DNA from: an uncultured Mesonia sp.
Lineage (GTDB): Bacteria > Bacteroidota > Bacteroidia > Flavobacteriales > Flavobacteriaceae
Assembly (NCBI GenBank): GCA_947499595.1
Contig: CANMOY010000002.1
Coordinates: 1 to 64,000, forward strand
Direction: 5' to 3'
Length of the DNA: 64,000 bases
Shown here: positions 52,777 to 63,123 of the stretch, piece after piece
Layout: every line of letters begins with the position of its first letter
Numbering within the stretch: the first letter of the stretch is position 1
Made by a program: the position numbers and the translations under genes
The notes under the pieces: generated by a model
Told to the model about the DNA's origin: nothing
What the model saw: only the letters and a program-made list of their open reading frames with translations
Database searches by the model: none

Positions 52777-54834
52777 CTACGCAATAGTGCTACCGTTGCT
52801 AACTTGAGCCTCATCTGGATTTACAAAAACCAATTCGCCCTGTGCGTTTTCGGTCATTAAAATCATTCCCTCGCTCAGCGTACCGCGTAATTTTCTAGGC
52901 GCTAGATTTACCAAAACCGTTACTTGTTTTCCTACTACCTCTTCTGGAGAGAAATGTTCTGCAATACCAGAAACAATGGTGCGGGTATCAAGACCAGTGT
53001 CTACCTTTAAAACCAATAGCTTTTTAGTTTTTGGCATTTTCTCTGCGCTCACAATGGTTCCCACTCGTAGATCTATTTTTGTGAAATCTTCAAAGGTAGC
53101 CGTTTCTTTTTGCTCCTCTACACTTTTTTGCTCGGCTTGGTTCATTCTTTTGGTATTCTCTAATTTCTCTAATTGTTTAGCTATGGCGTCGTCTTCAATT
53201 TTCTCAAATAAAAGACTAGCTTTACCAATAACATGTTGGGGCGCTAGTAACGCTTCCGCGGAAGCGATTTGCGGCCAAGAAATATTCTTTTTTAAATTTA
53301 AAATGGTCGAGAGCTTTTTGGCGGTAAATGGTAAAAATGGCTGACAAATACTAGAAAGGGCTGCAGCGACCTGCAATGCTACATACATTACCGTTTTTGT
53401 TCTAGCCTCATCGGTTTTAATGGTTTTCCAAGGTTCTTCATCTGCCAGATATTTATTTCCTAAACGAGCCACATTCATCATTTCGGCTTGAGCTTCTCTA
53501 AATCTATATTTCTCTATAGAGCTCGCAATAACGGCAGGATAAGCGCGTAACTCGGCCAGTATATTTTCATCGGTTTCATTTAGTTGCCCAGGCTGAGGCA
53601 CCTCTGCATCATAATACTTATGGGTTAACACCACTACCCGGTTGATGAAATTACCTAAAATAGCTACCAATTCACTGTTATTGCGCTGCTGAAAATCTTT
53701 CCAAGTAAAATCGTTATCTTTGGTTTCTGGCGCATTAGCTGTGAGCACATAGCGCAAAACATCTTCTTTACCCGGAAAATCTTCTAGGTATTCATGCAAC
53801 CACACTGCCCAATTTTTAGAGGTAGAAAGCTTGTTGCCTTCTAGGTTTAAAAATTCATTAGCAGGAACGTTATCGGGAAGTATATAACTTCCTTCGGCTT
53901 TAAGCATGCTTGGAAATATAATACAGTGAAAAACAATATTGTCTTTTCCTATAAAATGAACCAGCTTGGTATCTTGATCTTTCCAGTAAGGCTCCCAGTC
54001 TTTGTTTTCTCTGGCCGCCCATTCTTTTGTAGCCGAAATGTAACCAATAGGAGCATCAAACCATACATACAGTACTTTTCCTTCTCCTCCGGCAACGGGA
54101 ACAGGAATTCCCCAATCTAAATCTCGGGTAACCGCTCTTGGTCGAAGACCATCGTCTATCCAAGACTTACACTGCCCATAAACATTGGGTTTCCAGTCTT
54201 TTTTATGACTATCTAGAATCCATTCTTTTAGCCAAGGCTCGTATTGATCTAGTGGTAAAAACCAATGTTTGGTTTCTTTAAGCACAGGGACATTACCGGT
54301 AATGGCCGATTTAGGATTGATTAAATCGGTTGCGTTGTGTGAAGTTCCGCATTTCTCACACTGGTCGCCATAACTTTCTTCGTTTCCACATTTAGGGCAG
54401 GTTCCTATGACAAAACGATCGGCTAAAAATTGTTTAGCCTCATCATCATACAATTGTTGGGTAACTTCCTCGATAAACTTTCCTTCTTTATAAAGTTTTT
54501 CAAAAAAAGCAGCGGCGGTTTCGTGATGTATTTTGGCCGAGGTACGGGAATAATTATCAAATGCAATTCCAAAATCTTGAAAAGATTTTCTTATGATGCC
54601 ATCGTATTTATCGACCACGTCTTGCGGACTTACGCCTTCTTTTTTGGCTTTTATGGTAATGGGCACACCGTGTTCATCGCTACCACAAACAAACACCACG
54701 TCTTTACCCTGCATTTTAAGGTAACGCGCATAAATGTCTGCGGGAACATAAACGCCAGCCAAATGACCTATATGAATAGGACCGTTGGTGTAGGGCAAAG
54801 CTGCGGTAATGGTGTATCTTTTTGGTGTGCTCAT
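52777..54834 (-). CDS. metG: Methionine--tRNA ligase
   Basis: 685-residue class I synthetase. It has the HIGH motif ([10 protein letters not shown]), a CP insertion with zinc knuckles (CPKCGNEE...CEKCG), the second signature as KLSTSKN, an anticodon-binding helical domain and a C-terminal EMAP-like tRNA-binding domain (about 580-685; [20 protein letters not shown]) that usually dimerises. The linker before the C-terminal domain ([12 protein letters not shown]) is encoded by a copy of a palindromic DNA repeat. Monocistronic, with its own promoter. Confidence 0.97.
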   Translation of the reverse strand: MSTPKRYTITAALPYTNGPIHIGHLAGVYVPADIYARYLKMQGKDVVFVCGSDEHGVPITIKAKKEGVSPQDVVDKYDGIIRKSFQDFGIAFDNYSRTSAKIHHETAAAFFEKLYKEGKFIEEVTQQLYDDEAKQFLADRFVIGTCPKCGNEESYGDQCEKCGTSHNATDLINPKSAITGNVPVLKETKHWFLPLDQYEPWLKEWILDSHKKDWKPNVYGQCKSWIDDGLRPRAVTRDLDWGIPVPVAGGEGKVLYVWFDAPIGYISATKEWAARENKDWEPYWKDQDTKLVHFIGKDNIVFHCIIFPSMLKAEGSYILPDNVPANEFLNLEGNKLSTSKNWAVWLHEYLEDFPGKEDVLRYVLTANAPETKDNDFTWKDFQQRNNSELVAILGNFINRVVVLTHKYYDAEVPQPGQLNETDENILAELRAYPAVIASSIEKYRFREAQAEMMNVARLGNKYLADEEPWKTIKTDEARTKTVMYVALQVAAALSSICQPFLPFTAKKLSTILNLKKNISWPQIASAEALLAPQHVIGKASLLFEKIEDDAIAKQLEKLENTKRMNQAEQKSVEEQKETATFEDFTKIDLRVGTIVSAEKMPKTKKLLVLKVDTGLDTRTIVSGIAEHFSPEEVVGKQVTVLVNLAPRKLRGTLSEGMILMTENAQGELVFVNPDEAQVSNGSTIA
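53242..53272. repeat. Dispersed palindromic repeat, copy 2, inside metG
   Basis: CGCTAGTAA followed by a perfect 16-bp palindrome centred on CCGCGG (CGCTTCCGCGGAAGCG) and ATTTGC. It matches the copy at 30823-30852 over about 30 bp. It keeps the metG frame and encodes part of a loop between the anticodon domain and the C-terminal domain. Confidence 0.65.
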
Positions 54835-54854
54835 AGTCTACTTAAATTTAGCTG

Positions 54855-54862
54855 CAAAGGTA
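54855..54862 (-). promoter_or_regulatory. Likely promoter -7 box of metG
   Basis: TACCTTTG on the minus strand matches TAnnTTTG, 20 bp upstream of the metG start. The -33 position, 19 bp further, reads TTTA instead of TTTG. Confidence 0.5.
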
Positions 54863-54991
54863 CATAAAGCGAATTGTATTCTAAATTACATTGTTTATAA
54901 AATAAAAAAAACTATGAAGAATATTTTAAAAAGTATATATTTATGCGAATAAGTTATATATTTACGCCATTAATAATAACTTAATAGAATT

Positions 54992-55579
54992 ATGAAAAAA
55001 ATTAATTTTTTACTGTTAATTTTCTGCGTTAGCTTTGGTCTAATTTCGTGTAGTAGCGATGATGACGGGGCTTCTACAAGCGACCGTATGATTGTTGACG
55101 GCACCTCTTACGAATTAGAAAGTGCCATTATTTCAAATTATGGTAGCTTTGATGGGGTAAGTAATTTTGACCTCGCACTTGTGTCTTCAGATGTTATAAA
55201 AGCTGGCAATGTTTATCTTCCAGAACAAGAAAAAGTATCTGCGCTTTATTTTGAGCTATACACCGAAGTTGCAGACCAGCTGCCTTTGGGCACGTACACC
55301 TTTGATGATAACGAAACAGCGGGTACTTTCTCTGCTAATTCAATGTTATTAATCACTAATAATTGGGCCAATGAAGATGATGCAGAATATATAGGTTCTT
55401 TAGCCTCAGGAACTATTGAAGTTTTAAAAAACGGGCCAACTGAATATGAGTTCACTTTTGACGTGACCACTACAGATGGTAAAAAAGTTACCGGGTATTT
55501 TAAAGATAATGATGTTTACCTAGAGGATGATTCTTGGGATAGACCTTCGGCAGAAAAACAAAAAGGATTTTTCAACTAG
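54992..55579 (+). CDS. Surface-type lipoprotein, unknown
   Basis: 195-residue lipoprotein with signal peptide and lipobox GLISC (Cys20), followed by SSDDDGAS. This acidic stretch resembles the flavobacterial lipoprotein export signal, so it is probably shown on the cell surface. The mature domain is beta-rich (SALYFELYTEVADQLPLGTYTFDD ... VTTDGKKVTGYFKDNDVYLE). It resembles lipid-anchored proteins of Bacteroidota with no known role. First gene of the plus-strand accessory stretch. Confidence 0.65.
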   Translation: MKKINFLLLIFCVSFGLISCSSDDDGASTSDRMIVDGTSYELESAIISNYGSFDGVSNFDLALVSSDVIKAGNVYLPEQEKVSALYFELYTEVADQLPLGTYTFDDNETAGTFSANSMLLITNNWANEDDAEYIGSLASGTIEVLKNGPTEYEFTFDVTTTDGKKVTGYFKDNDVYLEDDSWDRPSAEKQKGFFN

Positions 55580-55786
55580 ATTTAAATGAAATTGGTAGCC
55601 ATTTGAACACCGAATAGCGCAATTTAAAGAGCATCCGACTTTCGGAAATTGAAAGAAAAATAGTAAATTGACTCTCTGAAAGTGAAGAATGAAAACCAGC
55701 AGGTCTAAAGTGGATAGCCCACGACCTAAACTATAATGACCTTAAACTTATAGCGTTTAGATTTTTAAGCAATAAATACAAAAGAG

Positions 55787-56020
55787 ATGAAAAATGTGTT
55801 TTTTGCACTAGCGTTTATGCTAGTAGGAACGTTTGCTTTTGCAAATACAGAAGTCACTTCAGAAAATGATTTATTATTTTCTAGATGTTGCGAAATAACA
55901 TTAGTTGATATTGCTACTTGTGACTCAGTTACAGTAACTGCCTGTAGAACAACAATTACTGAAGCCTGTGATGCAGCTTACACCAAAGCCAAAGCAGCAG
56001 TTTCTACAATTGGCGATTAA
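55787..56020 (+). CDS. Small secreted cysteine-rich peptide
   Basis: 77-residue product with a clean Sec signal peptide (MKNVFFALAFMLVGTFAFA, cut at about residue 19). The mature peptide has about 58 residues and five Cys (C34, C35, C45, C53, C61; spacing CC-x9-C-x7-C-x7-C), a Thr-rich centre and an Ala-rich, probably helical C-terminus. No family recognised. Disulfides, metal binding or a structural/bacteriocin-like role are open. The gene is followed within 10 bp by its own terminator and then by a GLPGLI gene and a TonB-type receptor gene. Confidence 0.65.
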   Translation: MKNVFFALAFMLVGTFAFANTEVTSENDLLFSRCCEITLVDIATCDSVTVTACRTTITEACDAAYTKAKAAVSTIGD

Positions 56021-56026
56021 TTTAAA

Positions 56027-56061
56027 AGAAAAAGGTATGGGTCAAGACCCATACCTTTTTA
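56027..56061 (+). terminator. Intrinsic terminator after the peptide gene
   Basis: The 12-bp stem AAAAGGTATGGG/CCCATACCTTTT with a 6-nt loop and trailing T lies between the peptide gene and the GLPGLI gene. Partial read-through would make the peptide far more abundant than the products downstream. Confidence 0.85.
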
Positions 56062-56078
56062 CAAACAAAATGTATATT

Positions 56079-56807
56079 ATGAAAAAACTATTTTTTGCCC
56101 TTATATTTTTACCTTTAATAATTAATTCGCAAAATTTTAAAATCAAATATGAATATGAAGTTCCTAATGGCGCAAGAATTTATTATGAGCTTAAGACAAA
56201 TGGCGAATACTCTGAATTTAGTAATTTGATGGCAACGGAAAGTGATAAACAAAATGTCACTCTTTACTCTAATGATAAAAAGTTTTTTGTTTTAAAAGAT
56301 TTGAAGGATAATCTATTGATTTCAACTGATTTTTTGGGTAGGAAAAGAATTATAATCAAAGACTCTTTAAATATATTAAATTGGCAATTAGTAAACAACT
56401 CAAATAAAACCATACTAGGAATTGAATGCGAAATGGCTAAAGCTAGTTTTAGAGGTAGAAATTATATAGCTTATTATAATCCGAATATAAAGATTCAAGA
56501 TGGACCTTGGAAATTTCAAGGTCTACCCGGTTTGATTTTGGAAATTTACTCAGAAGATGATGAATATCGTTATCAAGCAATCGAAATTAGTAAAATACCA
56601 ACCTTTCCTGTGCAAAAAATAAATTATCCAAAAGATAATTTATATAGCTGGTCTAGCTTCAAGCAATTATATATTAATTATGTAGACAACTTAATTAGTT
56701 ATTTTAAAACCGAAAAAAAAGAAACAGGATTTACCGATTACTATAAAATAAATAAACCTGAAATAATACACGAAAAGGCACAAACAGGTAATGGTATTGA
56801 ATATTAA
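56079..56807 (+). CDS. GLPGLI family protein
   Basis: 242-residue secreted protein with a short signal peptide (MKKLFFALIFLPLIINSQ). It carries the family motif FQGLPGLILEIYSEDDEY (GLPGLI at residues 148-153) preceded by YIAYYNPNIKIQDGPWKF, as in the TIGR01200/Porph_ging family. The function is unknown; members are often encoded next to TonB-type receptors in Bacteroidota. The frame is open back to 55968, but ATG at 56079 gives the signal peptide. The last 17 bp overlap the receptor gene, so translation is coupled. Confidence 0.88.
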   Translation: MKKLFFALIFLPLIINSQNFKIKYEYEVPNGARIYYELKTNGEYSEFSNLMATESDKQNVTLYSNDKKFFVLKDLKDNLLISTDFLGRKRIIIKDSLNILNWQLVNNSNKTILGIECEMAKASFRGRNYIAYYNPNIKIQDGPWKFQGLPGLILEIYSEDDEYRYQAIEISKIPTFPVQKINYPKDNLYSWSSFKQLYINYVDNLISYFKTEKKETGFTDYYKINKPEIIHEKAQTGNGIEY

Positions 56808-59448
56808 AAAATTTATTTTTGGGCTACTCTTTATATTTAGTTATGCAATTAGTTATTCACAAACCTTAACGGGATTTGTAAGAGATGCTAAAACTAATTC
56901 CCCACTTACATCATATATTATTATAAGTGAATCTAATAAAAACCGCTCTCAATCTGAATTCATTAACGTTAGAAATGAAACCTTCAATTATACATTAAAA
57001 AACATATATGGTAATTTTTCAATTATAGCAAGTAGTAATGGTTATATTTCAGACACTATCTACATAAATAATACAATAAAACAAAAAAAATATAAATTAG
57101 AATTCTACCTAAAAAAAAATATATTAAATGAATTAGATGAAGTTATTGTAATCGCAAAAAGAAAGCTTTATTCTGTAAGTAAAGATACAATCTCTTTTAG
57201 TGTTTCTCGATATGCTGATGGTAGTGAACGTAAAATTGAAGAAGTCATAAAAAAATTGCCTGGCGTAGAAGTCAATGAACAATCAGGAGAAATAAAATAC
57301 AGAGGAAAGTCTATTCAAACGGTTACTTTAGACGGTGATAACCTATTTGATTTTAATTATACATTGGGTACTAAGAACATCAATGTAGATATGGTAGAAC
57401 AAGTAGAAGCCATAGATAATTATGCAGAAAACCCGCTTTTAAAAGGTATAGAACAAGGGGGTAAAGTTTCTCTAAATTTAAAATTAAAAAAAGGGAAAGT
57501 AGATGTTTCGGGCAACTTAGATTTTGGTAGTGGTTGGTTTAATGGTGGAGACCAAGCTTATAATATTTCTTCAAATATTTTAGGTATAACTAAAACCTAT
57601 AAATCTTTTGCTACCTTATCTTACAATAATGTTGGTGTTAATCAAACACCTTTCGACTATTTTGGGTTTAGTTTTAATGTTGAACAGCAGAAAGAACAAA
57701 ACTATTTCGCAGAAAAAATAATACCCGAAACTCGTTTTTCAAATTTATTAGAAGATAGAAGGGCCAATATTAACCATCAGTTTTTTGGGAATTACAATGC
57801 TATTTTTAAAATTAACCCTAAGTTGAGTGTTAAAACAAATTTGTATTATTTGCAAGATAGAATTACGACAAACCAACTTTTTCAAAATGATTTTCAGATA
57901 AATAATGATGTATTTACAACAACAGATAATACTTTTATAACTAAAAAGCCACAACAATATCGTGGGGATTTAGAGATAAAATACAATACCTCTAAAACTT
58001 CTTTATTAGAATATAATTTAAGACTACGTCAAGAAAATATAGAAACGCCAACTCGGGTAATTCAAAACCAAACTGATGAGTTTTCTACATTTTTAAATAC
58101 CGAAGATTTTTATTTTAAGCAGGATTTATTATGGACAAAAAAGCTTTCTGATAAAAAAGCCTTACAAGTTTCATTATTTCATTCATTTAATGATTTGCCA
58201 CAAACCTTTAGCATAACACCATCGCTTTTTGATGAAGATGCTTTAATGGATACACAAGATAGTGAGTTTAAAAGGACATTTTTAGAAGGAAAAGCAACTT
58301 ATCTGGGGTCAGGAAAAAGAGATAAATATACCTTTACTTTAGGGGCAAATTTAAATTACTCACCATTTCTTTCAAGACTCTATAATTCAGAAGAAATCAT
58401 TTCAGAAAATAACTTTGATTACACTCAAAATAACATTTTCAATACAGGCGTATATAATTTTAATCGGGGAAAATGGCAAATTTCGCCGTCTTATTCTTTG
58501 AGAGTTTTAAATCAAAATTTAGAACAAAATCTTCAAAATAACGAACAAAGCCAAAATGATTTCATTATTGAACCTGCTTTAAACTTAAAATACAAATTAA
58601 ATTCTGTTTCCTTTTTGTCTGGTAATTTAGGTTATAATCAGAATACGAATGCAGAGCAGTTTTTTTTCTTAAACCAAGTATTGATTAACAATAGGACAAC
58701 TATTAGCAATTTACCAAGTTTAGAATTACAAAATAGTCAGAGATACAGTTTGCTGTATTTTAATAATGATTTGTATAATCAGTTTCAGCTCAACGCTAAT
58801 ATCAGTTACCAAAAATCAACGGGTAACTTTTTCACCAATCAAAACATCACAGCAACTACTACCCAAATAGAATATTTCTTTTTACCTCAAGACAACAGCA
58901 GTTGGAATATAAATATGCAAGTTTCAAAATATATTCCATTTATTGAGTCTACACTTAAATTGAAAAGTAATTATATCTTATCTAACTTTAGAAATATTGT
59001 AAATAATTCAGATTTACGACAAAATGAAAACCAATTTCTAAGCAACTCATTTTTTTGGAAAACCGCTTTTGAAATCCCTTTGAATTTTGAAAATACTTTT
59101 AGTTATCGATATTCTAATTCAAAAAGTGAAAATCAATCGGCTTTCATTAATAAATCTTGGCAAAATACTTTCAAAATAATATTAAAACCCAATAGAAAAT
59201 GGTTTGTAATATTGTCATCGGATTATTATTTACCTAACACCAAACAATCTGATGAGCAATTTTTCTTTTTAGATGCTACATTAAGGCATAGACCTAAAAG
59301 CAAAAAATGGGATGCGAGTTTTACGATGCGAAATATTACCAATGAGAATAATTTTGAACAGGTGCAAACATCAGATATCTCAACAACAATATTTAGAAGT
59401 AACTTATTGCCCCGCTATTTTTTATTGAATCTATCGTGGAATTTTTAA
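56791..59448 (+). CDS. TonB-dependent-type outer-membrane receptor
   Basis: 885-residue outer-membrane protein: signal peptide (to about SYSQ, residue 24), a carboxypeptidase-regulatory-like domain (about 25-115; GFVRDAKTNSPLTSYI), a plug domain (about 125-235; EEVIKKLPGVEVNEQSGEIKYRGKSIQTVTLDGDNLF) and a long beta-barrel ending ...LLNLSWNF with terminal Phe. It resembles the receptor group found with GLPGLI genes rather than SusC. The gene looks more A+T-rich than flanking housekeeping genes, perhaps from recent transfer. Substrate unknown; the Cys-rich peptide upstream is a candidate ligand or partner. Confidence 0.82.
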   Translation: MVLNIKKFIFGLLFIFSYAISYSQTLTGFVRDAKTNSPLTSYIIISESNKNRSQSEFINVRNETFNYTLKNIYGNFSIIASSNGYISDTIYINNTIKQKKYKLEFYLKKNILNELDEVIVIAKRKLYSVSKDTISFSVSRYADGSERKIEEVIKKLPGVEVNEQSGEIKYRGKSIQTVTLDGDNLFDFNYTLGTKNINVDMVEQVEAIDNYAENPLLKGIEQGGKVSLNLKLKKGKVDVSGNLDFGSGWFNGGDQAYNISSNILGITKTYKSFATLSYNNVGVNQTPFDYFGFSFNVEQQKEQNYFAEKIIPETRFSNLLEDRRANINHQFFGNYNAIFKINPKLSVKTNLYYLQDRITTNQLFQNDFQINNDVFTTTDNTFITKKPQQYRGDLEIKYNTSKTSLLEYNLRLRQENIETPTRVIQNQTDEFSTFLNTEDFYFKQDLLWTKKLSDKKALQVSLFHSFNDLPQTFSITPSLFDEDALMDTQDSEFKRTFLEGKATYLGSGKRDKYTFTLGANLNYSPFLSRLYNSEEIISENNFDYTQNNIFNTGVYNFNRGKWQISPSYSLRVLNQNLEQNLQNNEQSQNDFIIEPALNLKYKLNSVSFLSGNLGYNQNTNAEQFFFLNQVLINNRTTISNLPSLELQNSQRYSLLYFNNDLYNQFQLNANISYQKSTGNFFTNQNITATTTQIEYFFLPQDNSSWNINMQVSKYIPFIESTLKLKSNYILSNFRNIVNNSDLRQNENQFLSNSFFWKTAFEIPLNFENTFSYRYSNSKSENQSAFINKSWQNTFKIILKPNRKWFVILSSDYYLPNTKQSDEQFFFLDATLRHRPKSKKWDASFTMRNITNENNFEQVQTSDISTTIFRSNLLPRYFLLNLSWNF

Positions 59449-59467
59449 TTGAATAAAAAGCACACAC

Positions 59468-59502
59468 AATCCCTTAGCTTGCCAAGTTAAGGGATTTTTT
59501 TA
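59468..59502 (+). terminator. Intrinsic terminator of the receptor operon
   Basis: A 13-bp stem (AATCCCTTAGCTT with AAGTTAAGGGATT, one G-U pair) has a 3-nt loop and a T7 run. It is 19 bp after the receptor stop. Confidence 0.87.
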
Positions 59503-59529
59503 TCTTACAACTCCAATTAATTTTATATT

Positions 59530-60426
59530 ATGAAGATTCCTAAGGCTTTAAAAAAAGGAGACCGCGTTGCCATAATTGCTACTGCTAGAAAAGTTAATCC
59601 AGAAGACTTAAATCCCGCTTTACGTTTATTAGAATCTTGGGAGCTCGTTCCAGTTTTAGGCAGCAGTATCGGGTTATCAAGTCACCAATTTGCTGGTACA
59701 GATGAGCAACGTGCTCAAGATCTTCAAAAACAACTTAACGATCCAAAAGTACGAGCTATCTGGTGCGCCAAAGGCGGTTATGGTACTGTCCGTATTTTAG
59801 ATTTAGTAGATTTTACAGCTTTTCAGCAAGATCCTAAATGGCTGATAGGTTATAGCGATATAACTGCATTACATAGCCATTTAAATAAACTTAAGGTTGC
59901 GAGCCTTCACGCTCAAATTTGTCTTGGCATAGAAACAAAAACACCTAATACCCAAGCCTCTTTAAAGCAATTGCTTTTCGCAAAAAATTGGTGCTACACA
60001 TTTAAAGGTCATAGCCAGAATAAACCAGGTACGGCAAAGGGTATTTTGGTAGGCGGTAATCTTTCGGTTTTGTTTTCGCTAATAGGCAGTCGCAGCGACT
60101 TAGATTTACAGCATAAGATTTTGTTTATCGAGGACTTAGATGAGTATTTGTACCATATTGACAGGATGCTACAAAATTTAAAACGCAACGGGTGGTTCAA
60201 CAAAATTAGCGGCCTCATTGTAGGAGGTATGAGCGATATGAATGACAATACAATTCCTTTTGGTCAAAATGCTTTAGAAATTATTCAAGAAGCCGTAGCC
60301 CCTTATGATTTTCCTGTGGCTTACAATTTTCCTGCAGGGCACCTTGAAGAAAATCAAGCTATAGCCTTGGGTAAAAAAGTGCAACTCGATGTTTCACGTC
60401 ACCAAAGTGAACTAAAATACATTTGA
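59530..60426 (+). CDS. LD-carboxypeptidase (S66 family)
   Basis: 298-residue serine peptidase that removes the terminal D-Ala from tetrapeptide muropeptides in peptidoglycan recycling. The nucleophile Ser is in IGYSDITALH (about residue 106), the Glu/His partners lie in the FIEDLDEYLYHIDRM region and the C-terminal PAGHLEEN. No signal peptide is visible, which agrees with the cytoplasmic LdcA type. Microcin-C7 resistance MccF-like activity is an alternative within the family. Single gene behind a terminator. Confidence 0.9.
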   Translation: MKIPKALKKGDRVAIIATARKVNPEDLNPALRLLESWELVPVLGSSIGLSSHQFAGTDEQRAQDLQKQLNDPKVRAIWCAKGGYGTVRILDLVDFTAFQQDPKWLIGYSDITALHSHLNKLKVASLHAQICLGIETKTPNTQASLKQLLFAKNWCYTFKGHSQNKPGTAKGILVGGNLSVLFSLIGSRSDLDLQHKILFIEDLDEYLYHIDRMLQNLKRNGWFNKISGLIVGGMSDMNDNTIPFGQNALEIIQEAVAPYDFPVAYNFPAGHLEENQAIALGKKVQLDVSRHQSELKYI

Positions 60427-60533
60427 AACAATAGGGAAAAACTGATAATTATCAAACTTTAGCCATTGTATATAGAAAAGCTGGGGAATAATCAATTGAA
60501 AACTGTATTTTAGAAACTTCTAATTGTCTCAGT

Positions 60534-61199
60534 ATGCTTGGGTTTTCCTCTACCATCTCTAGAAAATACTTAATGGCCATTACTGGTCTTTTTCTTTGTC
60601 TATTTCTGGTAATTCATTTACTAGGAAATTTTCAGCTTTTGCTTCCTGAAGATGAAGCTCAATTACAATATAATGCATACAGTGCCTTTTTATCGGGAAA
60701 TATCCTGGTTAAAATAATCGCTTACGTACTTTACATCAGTATCATACTGCATAGCATCGACGCTATTTATCTTAGTTTTAAATCCCGAAAAAGTAAAAAG
60801 ACTAGGTACCGTTATGATGCTCGTAAAAGAGCCAGTAAGTGGTATTCAAGGCAAATGATGCTTTTAGGAGTAATATTATTTGCTTTTTTAGTCATTCATT
60901 TTTATGACTTTTGGTATCCGTTTAAATTTGGTGAACTGACGCTTGACCAACAGGGCAACAAAGATTTGTACCAATTGGTTATAGCATCCTTTCAGAACAT
61001 AGGCTATGTAGCTTGGTATAGCGTGGCTATTCTAGCCTTGTTTTTTCACCTTTTGCATGGTTTCTTTAGCGCTTTTCGCAGCCTAGGGCTTTACCATCCT
61101 TATTATGCGCAAATAATAAAGCTAATTGGAGTAATTTTTTCTTTACTGATTTGTATAGGGTATCTAGGCATACCGATTTATATTTTTATCTCTCGTTGA
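60534..61199 (+). CDS. sdhC: Succinate dehydrogenase cytochrome b subunit
   Basis: 221-residue membrane anchor of succinate:quinone oxidoreductase, of the five-helix di-haem cytochrome b558 (type B) kind. Five transmembrane segments and haem-ligand His candidates are visible ([43 protein letters not shown]). It carries electrons to menaquinone. First gene of sdhCAB, with 1 bp before sdhA. The start ATG at 60534 gives the family-typical [19 protein letters not shown]. Confidence 0.93.
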   Translation: MLGFSSTISRKYLMAITGLFLCLFLVIHLLGNFQLLLPEDEAQLQYNAYSAFLSGNILVKIIAYVLYISIILHSIDAIYLSFKSRKSKKTRYRYDARKRASKWYSRQMMLLGVILFAFLVIHFYDFWYPFKFGELTLDQQGNKDLYQLVIASFQNIGYVAWYSVAILALFFHLLHGFFSAFRSLGLYHPYYAQIIKLIGVIFSLLICIGYLGIPIYIFISR

Positions 61200-61200
61200 T

Positions 61201-63123
61201 ATGGCAAAATTTATAGCAGCAAAAATACCGGAAGGACCATTGGAAAAAAAATGGCAAAACTATAAAGATCAAGCCAAATTGGTGAGTCCAAACAACCGAA
61301 AGAAATTAGAGGTTATTGTAATAGGCACAGGGCTTTCAGGCGCTTCAGCCGCAGCTTCTTTAGCCGAAATGGGTTATCAAGTTAAAAGCTTTTGTTTTCA
61401 AGATTCTCCTCGTAGGGCGCACTCTGTTGCCGCTCAAGGCGGAGTAAATGCCATGAAAAATTATAAAAATGATGGAGATAGCGTACAACGTATGTTTTTT
61501 GACACCCTAAAAGGAGGGGACTTTAGAGCACGAGAGGCCAACACCTATAGATTGGCACAATGCTCTGCAGCGCTTATCGATCAAGCAGTAGCACAGGGAG
61601 TTCCTTTTGCTCGGGAGTATAGCGGTTATCTAAGTAACCGGTCTTTTGGTGGTGTGCAAGTATCGCGTACCTTCTATGCTCGAGGACAAACAGGTCAGCA
61701 ACTGCTTTTAGGTGCCTATCAAGCTTTACTAAGACAACAAGCAAAAGGAAAAGTGAAAATCTTTAATCGGCACGAAATGTTAGAGCTGGTTTGTGAGAAC
61801 AATACAGCAAAAGGTATAATCACTAGAAATTTAGTTTCGGGTAAGATCGAAAGACAGGCGGCTCACGCTGTGGTTATTGCCAGTGGCGGTTTTGGGAAAA
61901 TATATTATTTATCCACTTTGGCTATGGGTTGCAATGCATCGGCTATTTGGCGTGCCCATAAGAAAGGTGCGCTAATGGCAAATCCTAGTTGGACTCAATT
62001 TCACCCCACCAGTTTACCTCAAAGCGGAAGCTACCAGTCTAAACTTACCTTGATGTCGGAGTCCTTGCGCAATGATGGCCGAATTTGGGTTCCTAAAAAT
62101 AAAAAAGACGCCCGAAATCCTAATGAAATTCCTGAATCGGATAGAGATTATTACCTAGAACGCAAGTATCCTTCTTACGGTAACTTGGCTCCGCGTGATA
62201 TTGCCTCAAGAGCCGCTAAAGAACAAATAGATAATGGGTTTGGGGTTGGTGAATTAAAAAATGCCGTTTACTTAGATTTCGCCAAAGCGATTAAAGATTT
62301 AGGTAAAACCACCATTCAAAAACGCTACGGTAATTTATTTGATATGTATGAAAAAATTACAGGGATAAATGCTTTTAAAGAACCTATGAAAATATCTCCT
62401 TCTGCTCATTTTTCTATGGGCGGTCTTTGGGTAGATTATGATTTACAAACAAGCATTGCTGGGTTGTTTGCCATAGGAGAAGCCAATTTTTCAGACCACG
62501 GTGCAAATCGTTTAGGAGCCAATTCGTTATTACAAGCTTGTGTAGATGGTTACTATATTTTACCCTACACATTACAAAATTATCTCGCTACACAAATTGA
62601 TAAGCCTAAACCAGCTGCGCATAACCAAGCGTTTGTCGATGCTGAAGAGCGGGTAAAAAAGCAGCTTCAAACTTACCTCAACACCAACGGCACTAAAACA
62701 CCAGATGAGTACCACAAAGAACTTGGTAAATTGTTGTATGATTATTGCGGGTTGTCTCGATCTCGCAAGGGCTTAACTTATGTTATAAAAGAAATACAGA
62801 AGCTTCGAGAAGAATTTAAAACCAATCTTCTTGTTCTTGGTGATACCTATCAAATTAACAGTGAGTTGGAAAAAGCGGGCCGTGTAGCAGACTATTTTGA
62901 GCTCGCCGAATTAATGTGCTTAGACGCGCTTAATAGAGAAGAGTCTTGCGGGGCTCATTTTAGAGAAGAATACCAGAGTGACGAAGGTGAGGCGGTAAGA
63001 AATGATGATGATTATGCCTATACTGCTGCTTGGGAATGGACAGGAAATCCTAGCCAACCCGAATTGCATAAAGAAAAATTAGTGTTCAAAAACGTGTCTT
63101 TAAGTACACGATCCTACAAATAA
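61201..63123 (+). CDS. sdhA: Succinate dehydrogenase flavoprotein subunit
   Basis: 640-residue catalytic subunit oxidising succinate to fumarate. The FAD-binding loop [19 protein letters not shown] and the His that covalently holds FAD ([15 protein letters not shown]) lie in the N-terminal domain; active-site pieces follow ([36 protein letters not shown]). The large ~640-residue size is the type-B form found in Bacteroidota. Its TAA stop shares one base with the sdhB ATG (TAATG). Confidence 0.96.
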   Translation: MAKFIAAKIPEGPLEKKWQNYKDQAKLVSPNNRKKLEVIVIGTGLSGASAAASLAEMGYQVKSFCFQDSPRRAHSVAAQGGVNAMKNYKNDGDSVQRMFFDTLKGGDFRAREANTYRLAQCSAALIDQAVAQGVPFAREYSGYLSNRSFGGVQVSRTFYARGQTGQQLLLGAYQALLRQQAKGKVKIFNRHEMLELVCENNTAKGIITRNLVSGKIERQAAHAVVIASGGFGKIYYLSTLAMGCNASAIWRAHKKGALMANPSWTQFHPTSLPQSGSYQSKLTLMSESLRNDGRIWVPKNKKDARNPNEIPESDRDYYLERKYPSYGNLAPRDIASRAAKEQIDNGFGVGELKNAVYLDFAKAIKDLGKTTIQKRYGNLFDMYEKITGINAFKEPMKISPSAHFSMGGLWVDYDLQTSIAGLFAIGEANFSDHGANRLGANSLLQACVDGYYILPYTLQNYLATQIDKPKPAAHNQAFVDAEERVKKQLQTYLNTNGTKTPDEYHKELGKLLYDYCGLSRSRKGLTYVIKEIQKLREEFKTNLLVLGDTYQINSELEKAGRVADYFELAELMCLDALNREESCGAHFREEYQSDEGEAVRNDDDYAYTAAWEWTGNPSQPELHKEKLVFKNVSLSTRSYK

